Notes: generated by a model not told the origin, from the letters alone. Positions 16,482 to 25,621 are shown, numbered from the stretch's first letter. The stretch is DNA of 64,000 nt from Sphingomonas sp. Root241 (GCF_001428865.1 NZ_LMIV01000004.1:154028-218027); one strand, 5' to 3'. Translations and numbers: made by a program.

Positions 16482-17669
16482 TCATCGCCCCTTGCGTTGT
16501 TCCGCCGTCCGCAGCAGCCGCAGCACGTTGCCGCTCCACATCTTCTCGATGTCGGCCGCCGAATAGCCCGCCTGTTGCAGCCGCGCGGTGACCTTGGGCA
16601 GTGCGTCGATGTCCTCGAAGCCGGGGACTCCGCCGCCGCCATCCCAATCGGCGCCGAAGCAGACATGGTCGACTCCCGCCACGTCGATCAAATGGAGAAC
16701 CAGCCGCATATAGGTCTCGAAATCGGCCTGCTGCGACGGCGCCGTCGCCTCGATCGCGCGCAGCCGCCGGGTGAGCGCGGCGACCTGCTCGGTGGTTAGC
16801 CCCAGCTTCGCGGCGTCCTCGAGCTTGTCGGCGATCTCCGAGCGTTCGGCATTGGGGTTCGATTTGCCGAGATAGGCGGCGTTGGCGCAAATCGCACCGC
16901 CCGAGGCAGCAAGCTTGCGGAGGCGCGCGTCGTCGAGATTGCGCGCATGATCGAAGATCGCCTTCGATCCCGAGTGCGACAGGATCACCGGCGTCTTCGA
17001 TAGCGCTATCATCTGATCGAGCACTGCGTCCGAGGCATGGCTCGCGTCGAGCACCATGCCCAGCCGATTCATCTCGGCGACCCATTGCTTGCCCAGCGGG
17101 CTGAGGCCGTTCCATTTGGGCGTGTCGGTCGCCGAATCCGCGAACTGGTTGTTTCGGAAATGCACCGGCGACGCCATCCGCACCCCGCGCTTGTAGAATT
17201 CGCCGAGCAGCGACAGGTCCTCACCCAGCGGATAGCTGTTCTCGATGCTGATGAAGCCGAAGCGCTTGCCCGCTCTGTCGAGTCGCGCGGCGTCGCTCGC
17301 CTTGGTCGCCAATCCGATCCGGTCCGGGAATTTGGCGAATGTCGCGTGGATCTCGTCCGAGCGCTTGAATGCGAAGGCCTTGGCGGCCGCATAGCCCTCG
17401 GGCGTCAGCGGGCCAGACGCGGTGTAGATCACGAAGAACCCGCCATCGAGATCGCCCGCGTCCATCCGGCCGAGATCGACCTGCACCGGATCGGTCGCGT
17501 GATCGTGCCGGTCGCCGAAGCTCCAGCCCGGGCGGGCGAAATGGGCCGGCGTGTCGAGATGCGTGTCGAGCGTCAGCAGTTTCTTGTGCAGGTTCTTGTC
17601 CTCCCCGGGCGCGGCAAGGGACGCGGACGCGGTGGTGGCGAGCAGGACAAGCAGGACGAGCTTTTTCAT
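16482..17669 (-). CDS. Membrane dipeptidase family (M19) secreted peptidase
   Basis: This 395-residue zinc dipeptidase (renal dipeptidase family) has a Sec signal peptide (KLVLLVLLATTASASLAA, cleavage near residue 20). The first metal site is TLDTHLDTPAHF (H37, D39). Further ligands are likely in LDASHASD and VILSHSGSK, and near the end HVCFGADWDGGGG is characteristic. Family members cleave dipeptides, including D-residue peptides from the cell wall, in the periplasm. The gene is monocistronic and divergent from the TonB receptor gene, with about 245 bases between them. Substrate not predictable. Confidence 0.93.
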   Translation of the reverse strand: MKKLVLLVLLATTASASLAAPGEDKNLHKKLLTLDTHLDTPAHFARPGWSFGDRHDHATDPVQVDLGRMDAGDLDGGFFVIYTASGPLTPEGYAAAKAFAFKRSDEIHATFAKFPDRIGLATKASDAARLDRAGKRFGFISIENSYPLGEDLSLLGEFYKRGVRMASPVHFRNNQFADSATDTPKWNGLSPLGKQWVAEMNRLGMVLDASHASDAVLDQMIALSKTPVILSHSGSKAIFDHARNLDDARLRKLAASGGAICANAAYLGKSNPNAERSEIADKLEDAAKLGLTTEQVAALTRRLRAIEATAPSQQADFETYMRLVLHLIDVAGVDHVCFGADWDGGGGVPGFEDIDALPKVTARLQQAGYSAADIEKMWSGNVLRLLRTAEQRKGR

Positions 17670-17793
17670 CGGGACCTCGGATCAGCGACAACTTCCCGCA
17701 GCATGGCGTGGGGACCGGGCGCCGTACAGCCCGCCGAAGAGGCGCACGCCATAGCCACTAGGCATGGTGCAATCCGTGCTTGTATGTGAAAAT

Positions 17794-17807
17794 TGTTAGC
17801 GCTAATA
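17794..17807. promoter_or_regulatory. LacI-type operator upstream of TonB receptor 1
   Basis: TGTTAGCGCTAATA contains a perfect 10-bp core, TTAGCGCTAA, the shape of LacI/GalR-family operators with a central CG. It lies about 110 bases before the receptor start, in the region shared with the divergent dipeptidase gene. A similar site precedes TonB receptor 2. No LacI gene is in the window. Confidence 0.6.
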
Positions 17808-17914
17808 AATATTGTCACCCCACCCGATCAGAGGCCGGGGGACGATTGCGGAAGGGGTCAGAATACGGCGCAGGGCCGGACTCTTTCCTTCCGCGAACAA
17901 GGAGGGGGAGTTTG

Positions 17915-20900
17915 ATGACTGAGGTTCGTTCCGGTCGCGGCAAATCACGCGCAAAACTGATTCGCCGCGGTGTTTCCACGCTTGCCCTCGTCGCTACGGG
18001 TTGGGCCGCGCCGGCCTTCGCAGCCGACGATCCGGTCGTCGCCGCTGCGCCGCCGCAGGATCAGACCCAGGCTGCCGCGCCGGCCGCCGAGACGCAGGAT
18101 CAGGAGACGATCGTCGTCACCGGCATCCGCGCCTCGCTCACCACCGCGCGCAACACCAAGCGCAACGCCGATCAAATCGTCGACTCGATCAGCGCGCAGG
18201 ATATCGGCGCGCTTCCCGATCGCTCGGTCTCGGAAGCGCTCCAGCGCATTCCCGGCATCACGCTCCAGCGCACCAACGAGAACCGCGATCCCGCGCGTCT
18301 CGCGGCCGAGGGCGGCGGCGTCTTCATCCGCGGCCTTTCCTGGGTCCGTTCCGAAACCAATGGCCGCGACGTCTTTTCGGCGAATAACGGCCGCGGGCTG
18401 AGCTTCGAGGATGTTTCGCCTGATCTGCTCGCCGGCGTCGATGTTTACAAGAATCCCTCGGCCGAAATGGTCGAGGGCGGGGTCGGCGGCATCGTCAATC
18501 TGCGGACCCGGAAGCCCTTCGACCAGGCGGGCCAGCTGATCGCGGTCTCGGGCGACTATAACTATGCCGACATGCGCAAGAAGGGCTATTGGTCCGCCAA
18601 CGGCCTCTACAGCAATCGCTGGGACGTCGGCATCGGCGAGATCGGCATACTGCTCTCGGGCAGCATCAACAATATCGGCAACCGCACCGACAGCATCCAG
18701 CTCGGCACCTATACGGTGCGCGCGAACGGCGGCGCGCCCGCCGGATTCCAGAACATTCTCGTGCCCTCGTCGCTCGGCTGGCGCCGTATCGACTGGGAAC
18801 AGAAGCGCACCTCGTTCAACGGATCGGTCCAGCTGCGCCCCGATCCCGACATGACCTTTACGTTCGAAGCCTTCGTCTCCTCGGCCGACCCGAAGGACAT
18901 CGAGCATGCCGAGGGCGTCTATCAGCTGCCCGATTATGACTCGACCTATCAGCTGGGCGACGACGGCGTGCTCCAGGCGGGCACCTATCGCAACGCCAAC
19001 ATGGATCTCGACACCCGCTACGGTGAATCGCACAAGGTGACGCGCGACTATTCGATCAACTGGCAATGGACGCCGGACGATCATTGGGCGATCAGCGCCG
19101 ACGTCCAGCGGGTCCACTCCACTTCGGACGTGCTCAGCTTCACTGCGTTCAGCGAGTTCGGCGTCGCCGGGGCCAATCTCGCCAATCCGGGCTTCGACGC
19201 GCGGCGCCCGGACATCCTCTTCGATCTGCGCGGAAACACGCCGAGTGTGAGCACGGTCGAGCACGGCGCGTCGCTCGGCAGTCAGAACAATTACTGGTGG
19301 GCCGCCGCGATGGACCATCTCGAGGATAACGCGGCCGGCCAATGGGCCGAACGGCTCGACGTCGAGTATAAGTTCAACGACGACAGCTTCCTAAAGTCGT
19401 TCCGTGCAGGCATCCGCGCGACGGACCGCGAGGCCGTAACGCGTCAGACGGGCTACAATTGGAGCCTGCTCTCGATGCAGTATTGGCTGGGGGGCGGGAA
19501 CCCGGTCTATCTCAATCAGACCGGTTCGCCGGCGAATACGGGGCTGCCACAGCAATCCGAGCTGTTCAACTACGACGATTTCTTCCGCGGCAACGTGGGC
19601 CTTCCGGGCGTGGGCTGGTTCCCGTCCGCCGACCTGATGACCAACGGCACGGCGAATGCCTATGGCTATTTGCATTCGACACAGACCGCAGGCTGGGGTT
19701 GGGCACCGCTCACAGACCAAAGCTACGAAAACGCCAATCCGGGGACGGACAACGTGCTGGGCGGCGTCGCCACCCAGCAAGAGAAGACGCTCGCAGGCTA
19801 TGGCATGCTGCGCTTCGGCTCCGATCGCTTCGACGGCAATATCGGCGTTCGCGTCGTTCGCACCAAGAACGAGGCGACCGGCTATCTGAGCGTCGGGACG
19901 ATCACTTCGCCCTGCACCGCGACGCCCACTGCGCCGGCCTGTTCGGGGCTGGCGCCTGCGCTCGCCTTCTCGAACAATGGCGGCGGCGGGCGGCTCTCGA
20001 ACGCGACTTATGAGAACAGCTACACCAACGTGCTGCCGACCCTCAACCTGCGGTACAAGGTGACCGACAACCTGCAACTGCGCGTTGCGGCGGGTAGGGC
20101 GATGGTACGGCCCAATTTCTCGCAGCTAAGGCCCTATGCCTCCCTCGGCTTCACGCTCAACCCCGCAGGGACCGGGCTGCTGCCGCAGCCCCTGGGCCTC
20201 ACCGGCCAGGCGGGCAATCCGTTCCTCAAGCCGACCAGGTCCGACCAGTTCGACTTCAGCGCCGAATATTATTTCGGGCGTTCGAACAGCCTGACGTTCG
20301 CGGCCTTTTACAAGGACATCAAGGACTACATCATCTCGGGCAACGCCAACGAGACCTATGTCAACAACGGCCAGGCGATGACCTTCAACGTCACGCGCGC
20401 GGTCAACGGCGAGCACGGCAAGATCAAGGGCTTCGAGCTGGCGTACACCCAGTTCTTCGACATGCTGCCCGGCCCGCTCGGCGGGCTCGGTCTTTCGGGC
20501 AACGTTACCTATGTCGACAGCACCGGCGGGGCCAATCAGCCGGTCAACACGCTCGATCCCAACCAGACCCGCAATGCCGACGATACCACGCTGCCGCTCG
20601 AGGGCCTCTCGAAATGGAGCTACAACGTCGCCGCGATCTACGAGAAATACGGAGTCTCGGCGCGGCTCGCCTATAACTGGCGCTCCGAATATCTGCTGAC
20701 CACGTCGGCCGCCAATCTGAACGCCCCGGTCTGGTCGGAGGATTACGGCCAGCTCGACGGCTCGCTCCTCGTCAGCATCACCAACAACATCAAGATCGGC
20801 GTGCAGGGCACCAATCTGCTCAACACGCGCACGTTCCTGGACGTCGGAGGTGCGGTCCTCCATCCGCGCTACAGCTGGACGGATACCGACAGGCGCATCG

Positions 20901-20926
20901 CCGGCATCATCCGGGCCAGCTTCTGA
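17915..20926 (+). CDS. TonB-dependent receptor 1 (Caulobacter type)
   Basis: This outer-membrane active transporter of about 1003 residues has ATG 17915 following GGAGGGGG. A frame extending upstream is rejected because the signal peptide (STLALVATGWAAPAFAA) fits only this start. The Ton box region and plug begin at TIVVTGIRASL and continue through DIGALPDRSVSEALQRIPGI and FIRGLSW, ending near VGGIVNLRTRKPF. A large 22-strand barrel follows and the chain ends in phenylalanine. Receptors of this type import oligosaccharides or other large nutrients with TonB-ExbBD energy. The LacI-type operator upstream and the two halogenase genes downstream hint at a plant- or algae-derived substrate, but the ligand is not known. 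Confidence 0.95.
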   Translation: MTEVRSGRGKSRAKLIRRGVSTLALVATGWAAPAFAADDPVVAAAPPQDQTQAAAPAAETQDQETIVVTGIRASLTTARNTKRNADQIVDSISAQDIGALPDRSVSEALQRIPGITLQRTNENRDPARLAAEGGGVFIRGLSWVRSETNGRDVFSANNGRGLSFEDVSPDLLAGVDVYKNPSAEMVEGGVGGIVNLRTRKPFDQAGQLIAVSGDYNYADMRKKGYWSANGLYSNRWDVGIGEIGILLSGSINNIGNRTDSIQLGTYTVRANGGAPAGFQNILVPSSLGWRRIDWEQKRTSFNGSVQLRPDPDMTFTFEAFVSSADPKDIEHAEGVYQLPDYDSTYQLGDDGVLQAGTYRNANMDLDTRYGESHKVTRDYSINWQWTPDDHWAISADVQRVHSTSDVLSFTAFSEFGVAGANLANPGFDARRPDILFDLRGNTPSVSTVEHGASLGSQNNYWWAAAMDHLEDNAAGQWAERLDVEYKFNDDSFLKSFRAGIRATDREAVTRQTGYNWSLLSMQYWLGGGNPVYLNQTGSPANTGLPQQSELFNYDDFFRGNVGLPGVGWFPSADLMTNGTANAYGYLHSTQTAGWGWAPLTDQSYENANPGTDNVLGGVATQQEKTLAGYGMLRFGSDRFDGNIGVRVVRTKNEATGYLSVGTITSPCTATPTAPACSGLAPALAFSNNGGGGRLSNATYENSYTNVLPTLNLRYKVTDNLQLRVAAGRAMVRPNFSQLRPYASLGFTLNPAGTGLLPQPLGLTGQAGNPFLKPTRSDQFDFSAEYYFGRSNSLTFAAFYKDIKDYIISGNANETYVNNGQAMTFNVTRAVNGEHGKIKGFELAYTQFFDMLPGPLGGLGLSGNVTYVDSTGGANQPVNTLDPNQTRNADDTTLPLEGLSKWSYNVAAIYEKYGVSARLAYNWRSEYLLTTSAANLNAPVWSEDYGQLDGSLLVSITNNIKIGVQGTNLLNTRTFLDVGGAVLHPRYSWTDTDRRIAGIIRASF

Positions 20927-20938
20927 TCCCAGAAACTG

Positions 20939-20976
20939 GGCGGCGCTCCTTCGGGGGCGCCGCCACTCTTTCTTCC
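20939..20976 (+). terminator. Rho-independent terminator after TonB receptor 1
   Basis: GGCGGCGCTCC-TTCG-GGGGCGCCGCC forms a strong stem with a TTCG tetraloop, followed by ACTCTTTCTTCC. It lies between the receptor stop and the first halogenase start, so the downstream genes would be expressed at a reduced level unless read-through occurs. Confidence 0.8.
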
Positions 20977-21008
20977 GGGTTCGCTCGCGCCTAACCTCGA
21001 AGGCGTCC

Positions 21009-22520
21009 ATGTCCGATCAGGCCATCCGATCCATCATCATCGTCGGCGGCGGCACCGCCGGGTGGATCAGTGCGGCCGTGCTTTCGCGCTTCCTCGATCC
21101 CGCACGCTGCAGCATCACGCTGATCGAATCCGAGGAGATCGGCACGATCGGCGTCGGCGAGGCGACGGTGCCGCTGATGCAGCATCTGAACGGCCTGCTC
21201 GGCATTGATGAGCGCGAGTTCGTCAAGGCGACGCAAGGCAGCTTCAAGCTCGGCATCGCGTTTCGCGACTGGGGCACGATCGGCAACACCCACTTTCACG
21301 GCTTCGGCGATTATGGCGACGCGATCGAAGGCATCGCGCCGCATCATCATTGGCTCAAGCTGCGTGGCGAAGGCGATGCTACGCCGATCGACGACTATAG
21401 CCTGCCTTATGCGATGGCCCGCCGCGGCCGGTTCGCGCCGCCGTCGGCCGATCCCGCCAGCCAGACGAGCTTCTATCGCTACGCCTTCCATTTCGACGCC
21501 TTGCTCTACGCCCGCTTCCTGCGGAATTACTGCGAGCAGCGCAGCGTCCGCCGCATCGAGGGCAGGGTGGTCGACACCGAGCTCGAAGGCGAGACCGGTC
21601 GCATCGCGGCGGTGGTCACTGCCGACGGCCAGCGCCACGCCGCCGACCTGTTCGTGGATTGCTCGGGGTTCCGCGGCCTGCTGATCGAGGAGGCGCTCGG
21701 CACCGGTTACGAGGACTGGCGCCACTGGCTGCCCTGCGACAGCGCAGTAGTAGCCCCCAGCGCGCTTATGGGCCCGCCGACGCCGTACACTATCTCCACC
21801 GCGCGTGAAGCGGGCTGGCAGTGGCGCATCCCGCTCCAGCACCGGATGGGCAACGGCTATGTCTATTCGACGCGCTTCACCGACGACGAACGCGCGCGCG
21901 ACCTGTTCACCGCCAATGTCGAGGGCAAGCTCCTCGCCGATCCGCGCGTGCTGCGCTTCACCACCGGCAGGCGCCGGAAATTCTGGAACGGCAATTGCGT
22001 CGCGATCGGGCTGGCGGGCGGGTTCATGGAGCCGCTCGAATCGACCAGCATCCAGCTCATCCAGACGGCGATCGCCCGGCTGGTGGAGTATTTCCCCGAC
22101 CGCAACTGGGATCCGCGCATCGCCGATGAATATAACCGCCTCACTACGAACGAATTCGAGCGGATCCGCGACTTCCTGATCCTGCATTACTCCCTCACTC
22201 GCCGCGACGATGCGCCGCTCTGGGACTATTGCCGGGCGATGGAGATGCCCGACACGCTCCGCCACAAGATCGAGGTCTTCAAGGCGACCGGCCGCGTGCC
22301 GCTGCTTTCCGAGGAATCCTATCAGGAGCCGAGCTGGGTGGCGATCTTCGCGGGCAACGGTTTCCTTCCCGATCGCTACGATCCGCTGGTCGACCGGCTC
22401 GATCCCGAGCGGCTCCGCGCCGGGCTCGCGCATCGCCGCCGCCTGCTCGCCAAGGCCGCCGAAACGATGCCGCCGCACGAATTGTTCATCCAGCGCTGCT
22501 GCCTGGCCGAAGCCGCGTGA
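21009..22520 (+). CDS. Flavin-dependent halogenase (tryptophan halogenase family) A
   Basis: This 503-residue protein has the FAD-binding GGGTAGW at residues 13-19, the catalytic lysine of the family in GSFKLGI (K80), the halogenase signature WQWRIP at 270-275 and the EPLESTS segment near 341. All hallmark motifs of functional flavin-dependent halogenases are present. Such enzymes use FADH2, oxygen and halide to make hypohalous acid. Tryptophan is only the name-giving substrate. GAAGG precedes ATG 21009. It is downstream of a TonB receptor and its stop overlaps the GTG of the second halogenase. No natural-product biosynthesis genes are nearby, so the substrate is unknown. Confidence 0.92.
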   Translation: MSDQAIRSIIIVGGGTAGWISAAVLSRFLDPARCSITLIESEEIGTIGVGEATVPLMQHLNGLLGIDEREFVKATQGSFKLGIAFRDWGTIGNTHFHGFGDYGDAIEGIAPHHHWLKLRGEGDATPIDDYSLPYAMARRGRFAPPSADPASQTSFYRYAFHFDALLYARFLRNYCEQRSVRRIEGRVVDTELEGETGRIAAVVTADGQRHAADLFVDCSGFRGLLIEEALGTGYEDWRHWLPCDSAVVAPSALMGPPTPYTISTAREAGWQWRIPLQHRMGNGYVYSTRFTDDERARDLFTANVEGKLLADPRVLRFTTGRRRKFWNGNCVAIGLAGGFMEPLESTSIQLIQTAIARLVEYFPDRNWDPRIADEYNRLTTNEFERIRDFLILHYSLTRRDDAPLWDYCRAMEMPDTLRHKIEVFKATGRVPLLSEESYQEPSWVAIFAGNGFLPDRYDPLVDRLDPERLRAGLAHRRRLLAKAAETMPPHELFIQRCCLAEAA

Positions 22521-24040
22521 GCGACGCGCAACTCCGCTCGATCCTGATCGCCGGCGGCGGCACGGCGGGCTGGATGGCGGCGGCGGCGCTGTCGACGGCG
22601 CTCAAGCCGCACCAATGCCGTATCGTTCTGGTCGAATCCGAAGAGATCGGCACAGTGGGGGTGGGCGAAGCCACGATCCCGCCGATCCAGCTCTTCAACA
22701 AGCTCCTCGGCGTCGACGAGTGCGAATTCGTGCGCGAGACGCAAGGCACCTTCAAGCTCGGCATCGAATTCGTCGGCTGGCTCCGCGAAGGCGAGCGCTA
22801 TTTCCATCCCTTCGGTCGCTATGGTGACGATTTCGGCCTAACGCCGTTCCACCAGCAATGGCTGCGCGCACGCACGCTCGGCAACGCCACGCCGCTCGAC
22901 GCCTGGTCGCTCAACCATCAGGCGGCGTATCGCGGCAGGTTCGAGATCCCGACGCCGCAATCGGGCCGGGTCTTCTCGACCTTCTCCTGGGCCTATCATT
23001 TCGATGCCTCGCTTTATGCCCGCTATCTCCGCGGGCTCGCGGAAAGCCGTGGCGTGGAGCGCATCGAGGGCAAGATCGCCGAGGTCGTGCTGCGGCCCGA
23101 GAACGGATTCGTCGAACGCCTCACGCTCGCCGACGGCCGCGGCCTCGAAGCCGACCTGTTCCTCGACTGCACCGGCTTCCGCGGCCTGATCACCGAAGCC
23201 CTCGACACCGGCTATGAGGACTGGACCCGGTGGTTGCCCTGCGACCGCGCGCTCGCCGTTCCGTGCGCGCGTATCGCGGATCCGGAGCCCTTCACGCGCT
23301 CGACCGCTCGCCCAGCCGGGTGGCAATGGCGAATCCCGCTCCAGCACCGCACCGGCAATGGCCAGGTCTATTGCAGCGGCGCGATCTCGGACGATGCGGT
23401 ACACGCCAGCCTGATGGCCAATCTCGACGGCGCGCCCGAGGCCGAACCCCGCCAGCTCCGCTTCACCACCGGCCGCCGGCGCCGCGCCTGGAACCGCAAC
23501 TGCATCGCGCTCGGCCTCGCCTCGGGCTTTCTCGAGCCGCTCGAATCGACCAGCATCCATTTGATCCAGACGGGCATCTCGCGGCTCCTGTCCTGGTTCC
23601 CGGACCGCAATTTCGATCCCTTGCTGGCGACCGAGTATAACCGGCTGGTCGATGCCGAGATGGAGTCGATCCGCGACTTCCTCGTCCTGCACTATCAGGC
23701 GAACCAGCGCGACGAGCCGTTCTGGCGCCAGTGCCGCGCAATGGCGATCCCCGATACGCTCGCCGCCAAGATCGAGATGTTCCGCGCCAATGGCCGACTG
23801 ATCGAGCGCCAGCACGAGCTCTTCCATCCGCCGAGCTGGCTCGCGGTGCTGCTGGGCCAGGGGGTGCATCCCGCCACGCACGATCCATTGGCCGATACGA
23901 TAGCGCCGCAGGAGCTCGCCGCGATCCTCGGCGGGATGCGTCAGGTGATCGACCAGGCCGTCGATCGCATGCCGACGCACCAGCAGTTCATCGAACACCA
24001 TTGCCGCGCCGCGGCACGCCCGATCCCGCTCGCATCCTGA
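22517..24040 (+). CDS. Flavin-dependent halogenase (tryptophan halogenase family) B
   Basis: This 507-residue paralogue of the preceding enzyme begins at GTG 22517 inside the GTGA overlap with the previous stop. It has GGGTAGW near residue 13, GTFKLGI with the catalytic lysine, WQWRIP from residue 269, and LEPLESTSI. It also has the ESEEIGTVGVGEATIPP segment shared by all three halogenases here. The tandem, coupled arrangement suggests either a heteromeric pair or two enzymes acting on related substrates. A separate flavin reductase would be needed and none is adjacent. No damaged motif was seen. Confidence 0.92.
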   Translation: MSDAQLRSILIAGGGTAGWMAAAALSTALKPHQCRIVLVESEEIGTVGVGEATIPPIQLFNKLLGVDECEFVRETQGTFKLGIEFVGWLREGERYFHPFGRYGDDFGLTPFHQQWLRARTLGNATPLDAWSLNHQAAYRGRFEIPTPQSGRVFSTFSWAYHFDASLYARYLRGLAESRGVERIEGKIAEVVLRPENGFVERLTLADGRGLEADLFLDCTGFRGLITEALDTGYEDWTRWLPCDRALAVPCARIADPEPFTRSTARPAGWQWRIPLQHRTGNGQVYCSGAISDDAVHASLMANLDGAPEAEPRQLRFTTGRRRRAWNRNCIALGLASGFLEPLESTSIHLIQTGISRLLSWFPDRNFDPLLATEYNRLVDAEMESIRDFLVLHYQANQRDEPFWRQCRAMAIPDTLAAKIEMFRANGRLIERQHELFHPPSWLAVLLGQGVHPATHDPLADTIAPQELAAILGGMRQVIDQAVDRMPTHQQFIEHHCRAAARPIPLAS

Positions 24041-24055
24041 ATTGGAGCCGTGACC

Positions 24056-24709
24056 ATGAAGCTGCGCATCGTCATCCTGCCGTTGCTGCTGGCGAGTGCC
24101 GCGGCTCCGCTCGCGGCTGCCATGCTGCAGGACATCACTGCGGGGATTACCTCCACCAAGACGGCCAGCGCGGTCAGCATCAGTGCCGATCCCGCATTGT
24201 CCGATGGGCGGCTCGTGCTGCGCGTCGCCGCGCAGAACCGCACGCGGGCTCCAGTCCCGTTCGGACCAGCCTCGGTGCGCATCACCACTGCTGCGGGCGA
24301 AAGCGTCGCAATACGTCCGCTCGCGGCGCTGATCGCCGAAGTGCGTTCGGCCGCGGGGATGGAGGAATCGGGGTCGGTCTCCGTGGTGGCGGCGCCGGCG
24401 ATCATGACCAACAATTCCGGCCAGAAGGACGTCAGCGGCTATACCGGCGGGATGGGTAACGTGGTTGCGCAGGGCACCCACAAGCGCAAACCCAGGCCCG
24501 CCGATGTCGCCGCCGCCGAGAAGCAGATCGCCGCGCTGAAGGCAGGCATCCTCGCCGACGCGACGATCGCCCCGGGCCAGCTTGCGGCGGGCCAGCTCGT
24601 CACCGAGAAGATCCGGTTCCCGGGCAAGCGCGAACGCGGACTGGTGGTGACGGTGTCACTTGCCGGCGAGGAACACAGCTTCCGCTTCGACGCGCCGGCG
24701 GGTCAGTAA
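24056..24709 (+). CDS. Secreted protein of unknown function, halogenase-linked
   Basis: A 217-residue protein starts at ATG 24056, 8 bases after GGAG; GTG 24050 in frame is too close to that site. It has a Sec signal peptide (ILPLLLASAAAPLAAA, cleavage near residue 23). The mature part looks beta-rich, with the internal sequence ALSDGRLVLRVAAQNRT, a glycine-rich segment NSGQKDVSGYTGG, a helical stretch AAEKQIAALKAGIL and a C-terminal beta region KRERGLVVTVSLAGEEHSF. I do not recognise a family. It lies 15 bases after halogenase B, so it is likely part of the receptor-halogenase unit and acts in the periplasm or at the cell surface. Confidence 0.8.
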   Translation: MKLRIVILPLLLASAAAPLAAAMLQDITAGITSTKTASAVSISADPALSDGRLVLRVAAQNRTRAPVPFGPASVRITTAAGESVAIRPLAALIAEVRSAAGMEESGSVSVVAAPAIMTNNSGQKDVSGYTGGMGNVVAQGTHKRKPRPADVAAAEKQIAALKAGILADATIAPGQLAAGQLVTEKIRFPGKRERGLVVTVSLAGEEHSFRFDAPAGQ

Positions 24710-25040
24710 GATCATGAAGTGGAGGAGGGAGCGTCTCCGCATGGGACACGGCGCGTGAAGAGAAGCTAGCGCGATCGAGCTTGGCCCAAACCAGCCGGGT
24801 TTTCGGTATGTCCGCTATCGATGGTTAGCCGCGAAAGGTCACACTAGGGTCACACTGCCTGCTTGGTTCTGGCCTGTTCCTGCGCAGGCGATCCAGGAGG
24901 GTGTGGACCAGGCAGCATCATACTCCTGTTTTCGCACGAGCACCGATGAGAGGGGCGTTACGATATCAAAGAGCTGGAGGAGGCTGCCAGGCGAAATCCT
25001 ACATTGCAAGCATGTCTGCAAATGAGTGGAAAGCGGTCGA
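24710..25040. other. Intergenic stretch without a supported gene
   Basis: About 330 bases separate the unknown secreted gene from the DUF559 element. A short tandem GGTCACACT/GGTCACACT lies at about 24837-24857. A 17-base sequence at 24992-25008 recurs exactly at 50415-50431. No gene or clear terminator was seen. The minus-strand open frame through it lacks a start and domain. Confidence 0.5.
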
Positions 25041-25451
25041 TCAGCGATAACGTGGCCGTCTTGCACGCCCCTCCCTGGAAGGGAGGGGATGGGGGTGGGT
25101 GCCGCCGAGGCACTCGGCGGCGGTCGACAGAATATGCTGGCCGGCACCGTCGGGGTTGGCGAGCACGTCAGAGTTCCAGAGACGAAGCACACGCCAGCCC
25201 TGCGATTCAAGAAATGTCGTTCGCCGCGCATCGGCTTCCACGGTTTCGATGTGCTGGCTGCCGTCGAGTTCGATCGCGAGCTTCGCCTTCCTGCACACCA
25301 GATCGATGATGAAAGGCGCCTCGACGAATTGTCGGGTGAAGGCCGGGCGGAAGCGGGCGACGCGGTGCCAGATCGCAAGTTCGGCAGGCGTCGGGTTGTT
25401 GCGCAGCTCGCGTGCACGGGCGGTCAGGCGCGGATCGACACGGCGCAGCAT
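25041..25451 (-). CDS. DUF559-family nuclease-like protein between inverted repeats
   Basis: This protein of about 136 residues starts at ATG 25451; a TTG at 25487 lies inside the repeat. The DUF559 fold is visible as RARELRNNPTPAELAIWHRV, then PFIIDLVCRKAKLAIELDGSQH with the acidic D-x(n)-ExD core of the restriction-endonuclease-like (Vsr-like) superfamily, then FLESQGWRVLRLWNSDVL. The last residues (THPHPLPSREGRA and on) are encoded by the left inverted repeat, not by the DUF559 domain. Family members are common and often sit singly among repeats; their biological role is unclear. Gene plus repeats may have moved as a unit. Confidence 0.82.
   Translation of the reverse strand: MLRRVDPRLTARARELRNNPTPAELAIWHRVARFRPAFTRQFVEAPFIIDLVCRKAKLAIELDGSQHIETVEADARRTTFLESQGWRVLRLWNSDVLANPDGAGQHILSTAAECLGGTHPHPLPSREGRARRPRYR
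25068..25100. repeat. Left CCCCTCCC-type repeat arm flanking DUF559
   Basis: CCCCTCCCTGGAAGGGAGGG followed by ATGGGGGTGGGT. It is inverted relative to the copy at 25487-25519. It forms the end of the DUF559 coding sequence, encoding the tail HPHPLPSREG. Confidence 0.8.
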
Positions 25452-25486
25452 GCGGTGAGCGTACAATGGCTTCGCTTCGCTCGCCA

Positions 25487-25519
25487 ACCCACCCCTAACC
25501 CCTCCCTTGCAGGGAGGGG
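25487..25519. repeat. Right CCCCTCCC-type repeat arm flanking DUF559
   Basis: ACCCACCCCTAA followed by CCCCTCCCTTGCAGGGAGGG. It is the inverted partner of 25068-25100, at about the same distance from the other side of the DUF559 domain. Confidence 0.8.
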
Positions 25520-25621
25520 AACAAGAATGACTGATTCTGGGGCGTTAGCAGTCGGATCACCACATATCAGGGCGCTTTCAGCGAAGCTTTCCAGGCCACG
25601 CCGCCAGCGTCTGCTCTTCCC

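Noticed and set aside
17780..17914. Upstream extension of TonB receptor 1
   Set aside because: The extra 45 residues precede the signal peptide and overlap the operator; ATG 17915 has a strong ribosome binding site.
21009..24040. Halogenases as part of a natural-product gene cluster
   Set aside because: No NRPS, PKS, prenyltransferase, tailoring or resistance genes are nearby; the partners are nutrient receptors.
24839..25417. 192-codon minus-strand frame in the gap before DUF559
   Set aside because: It overlaps the DUF559 domain in another frame and has no domain or start signal of its own.
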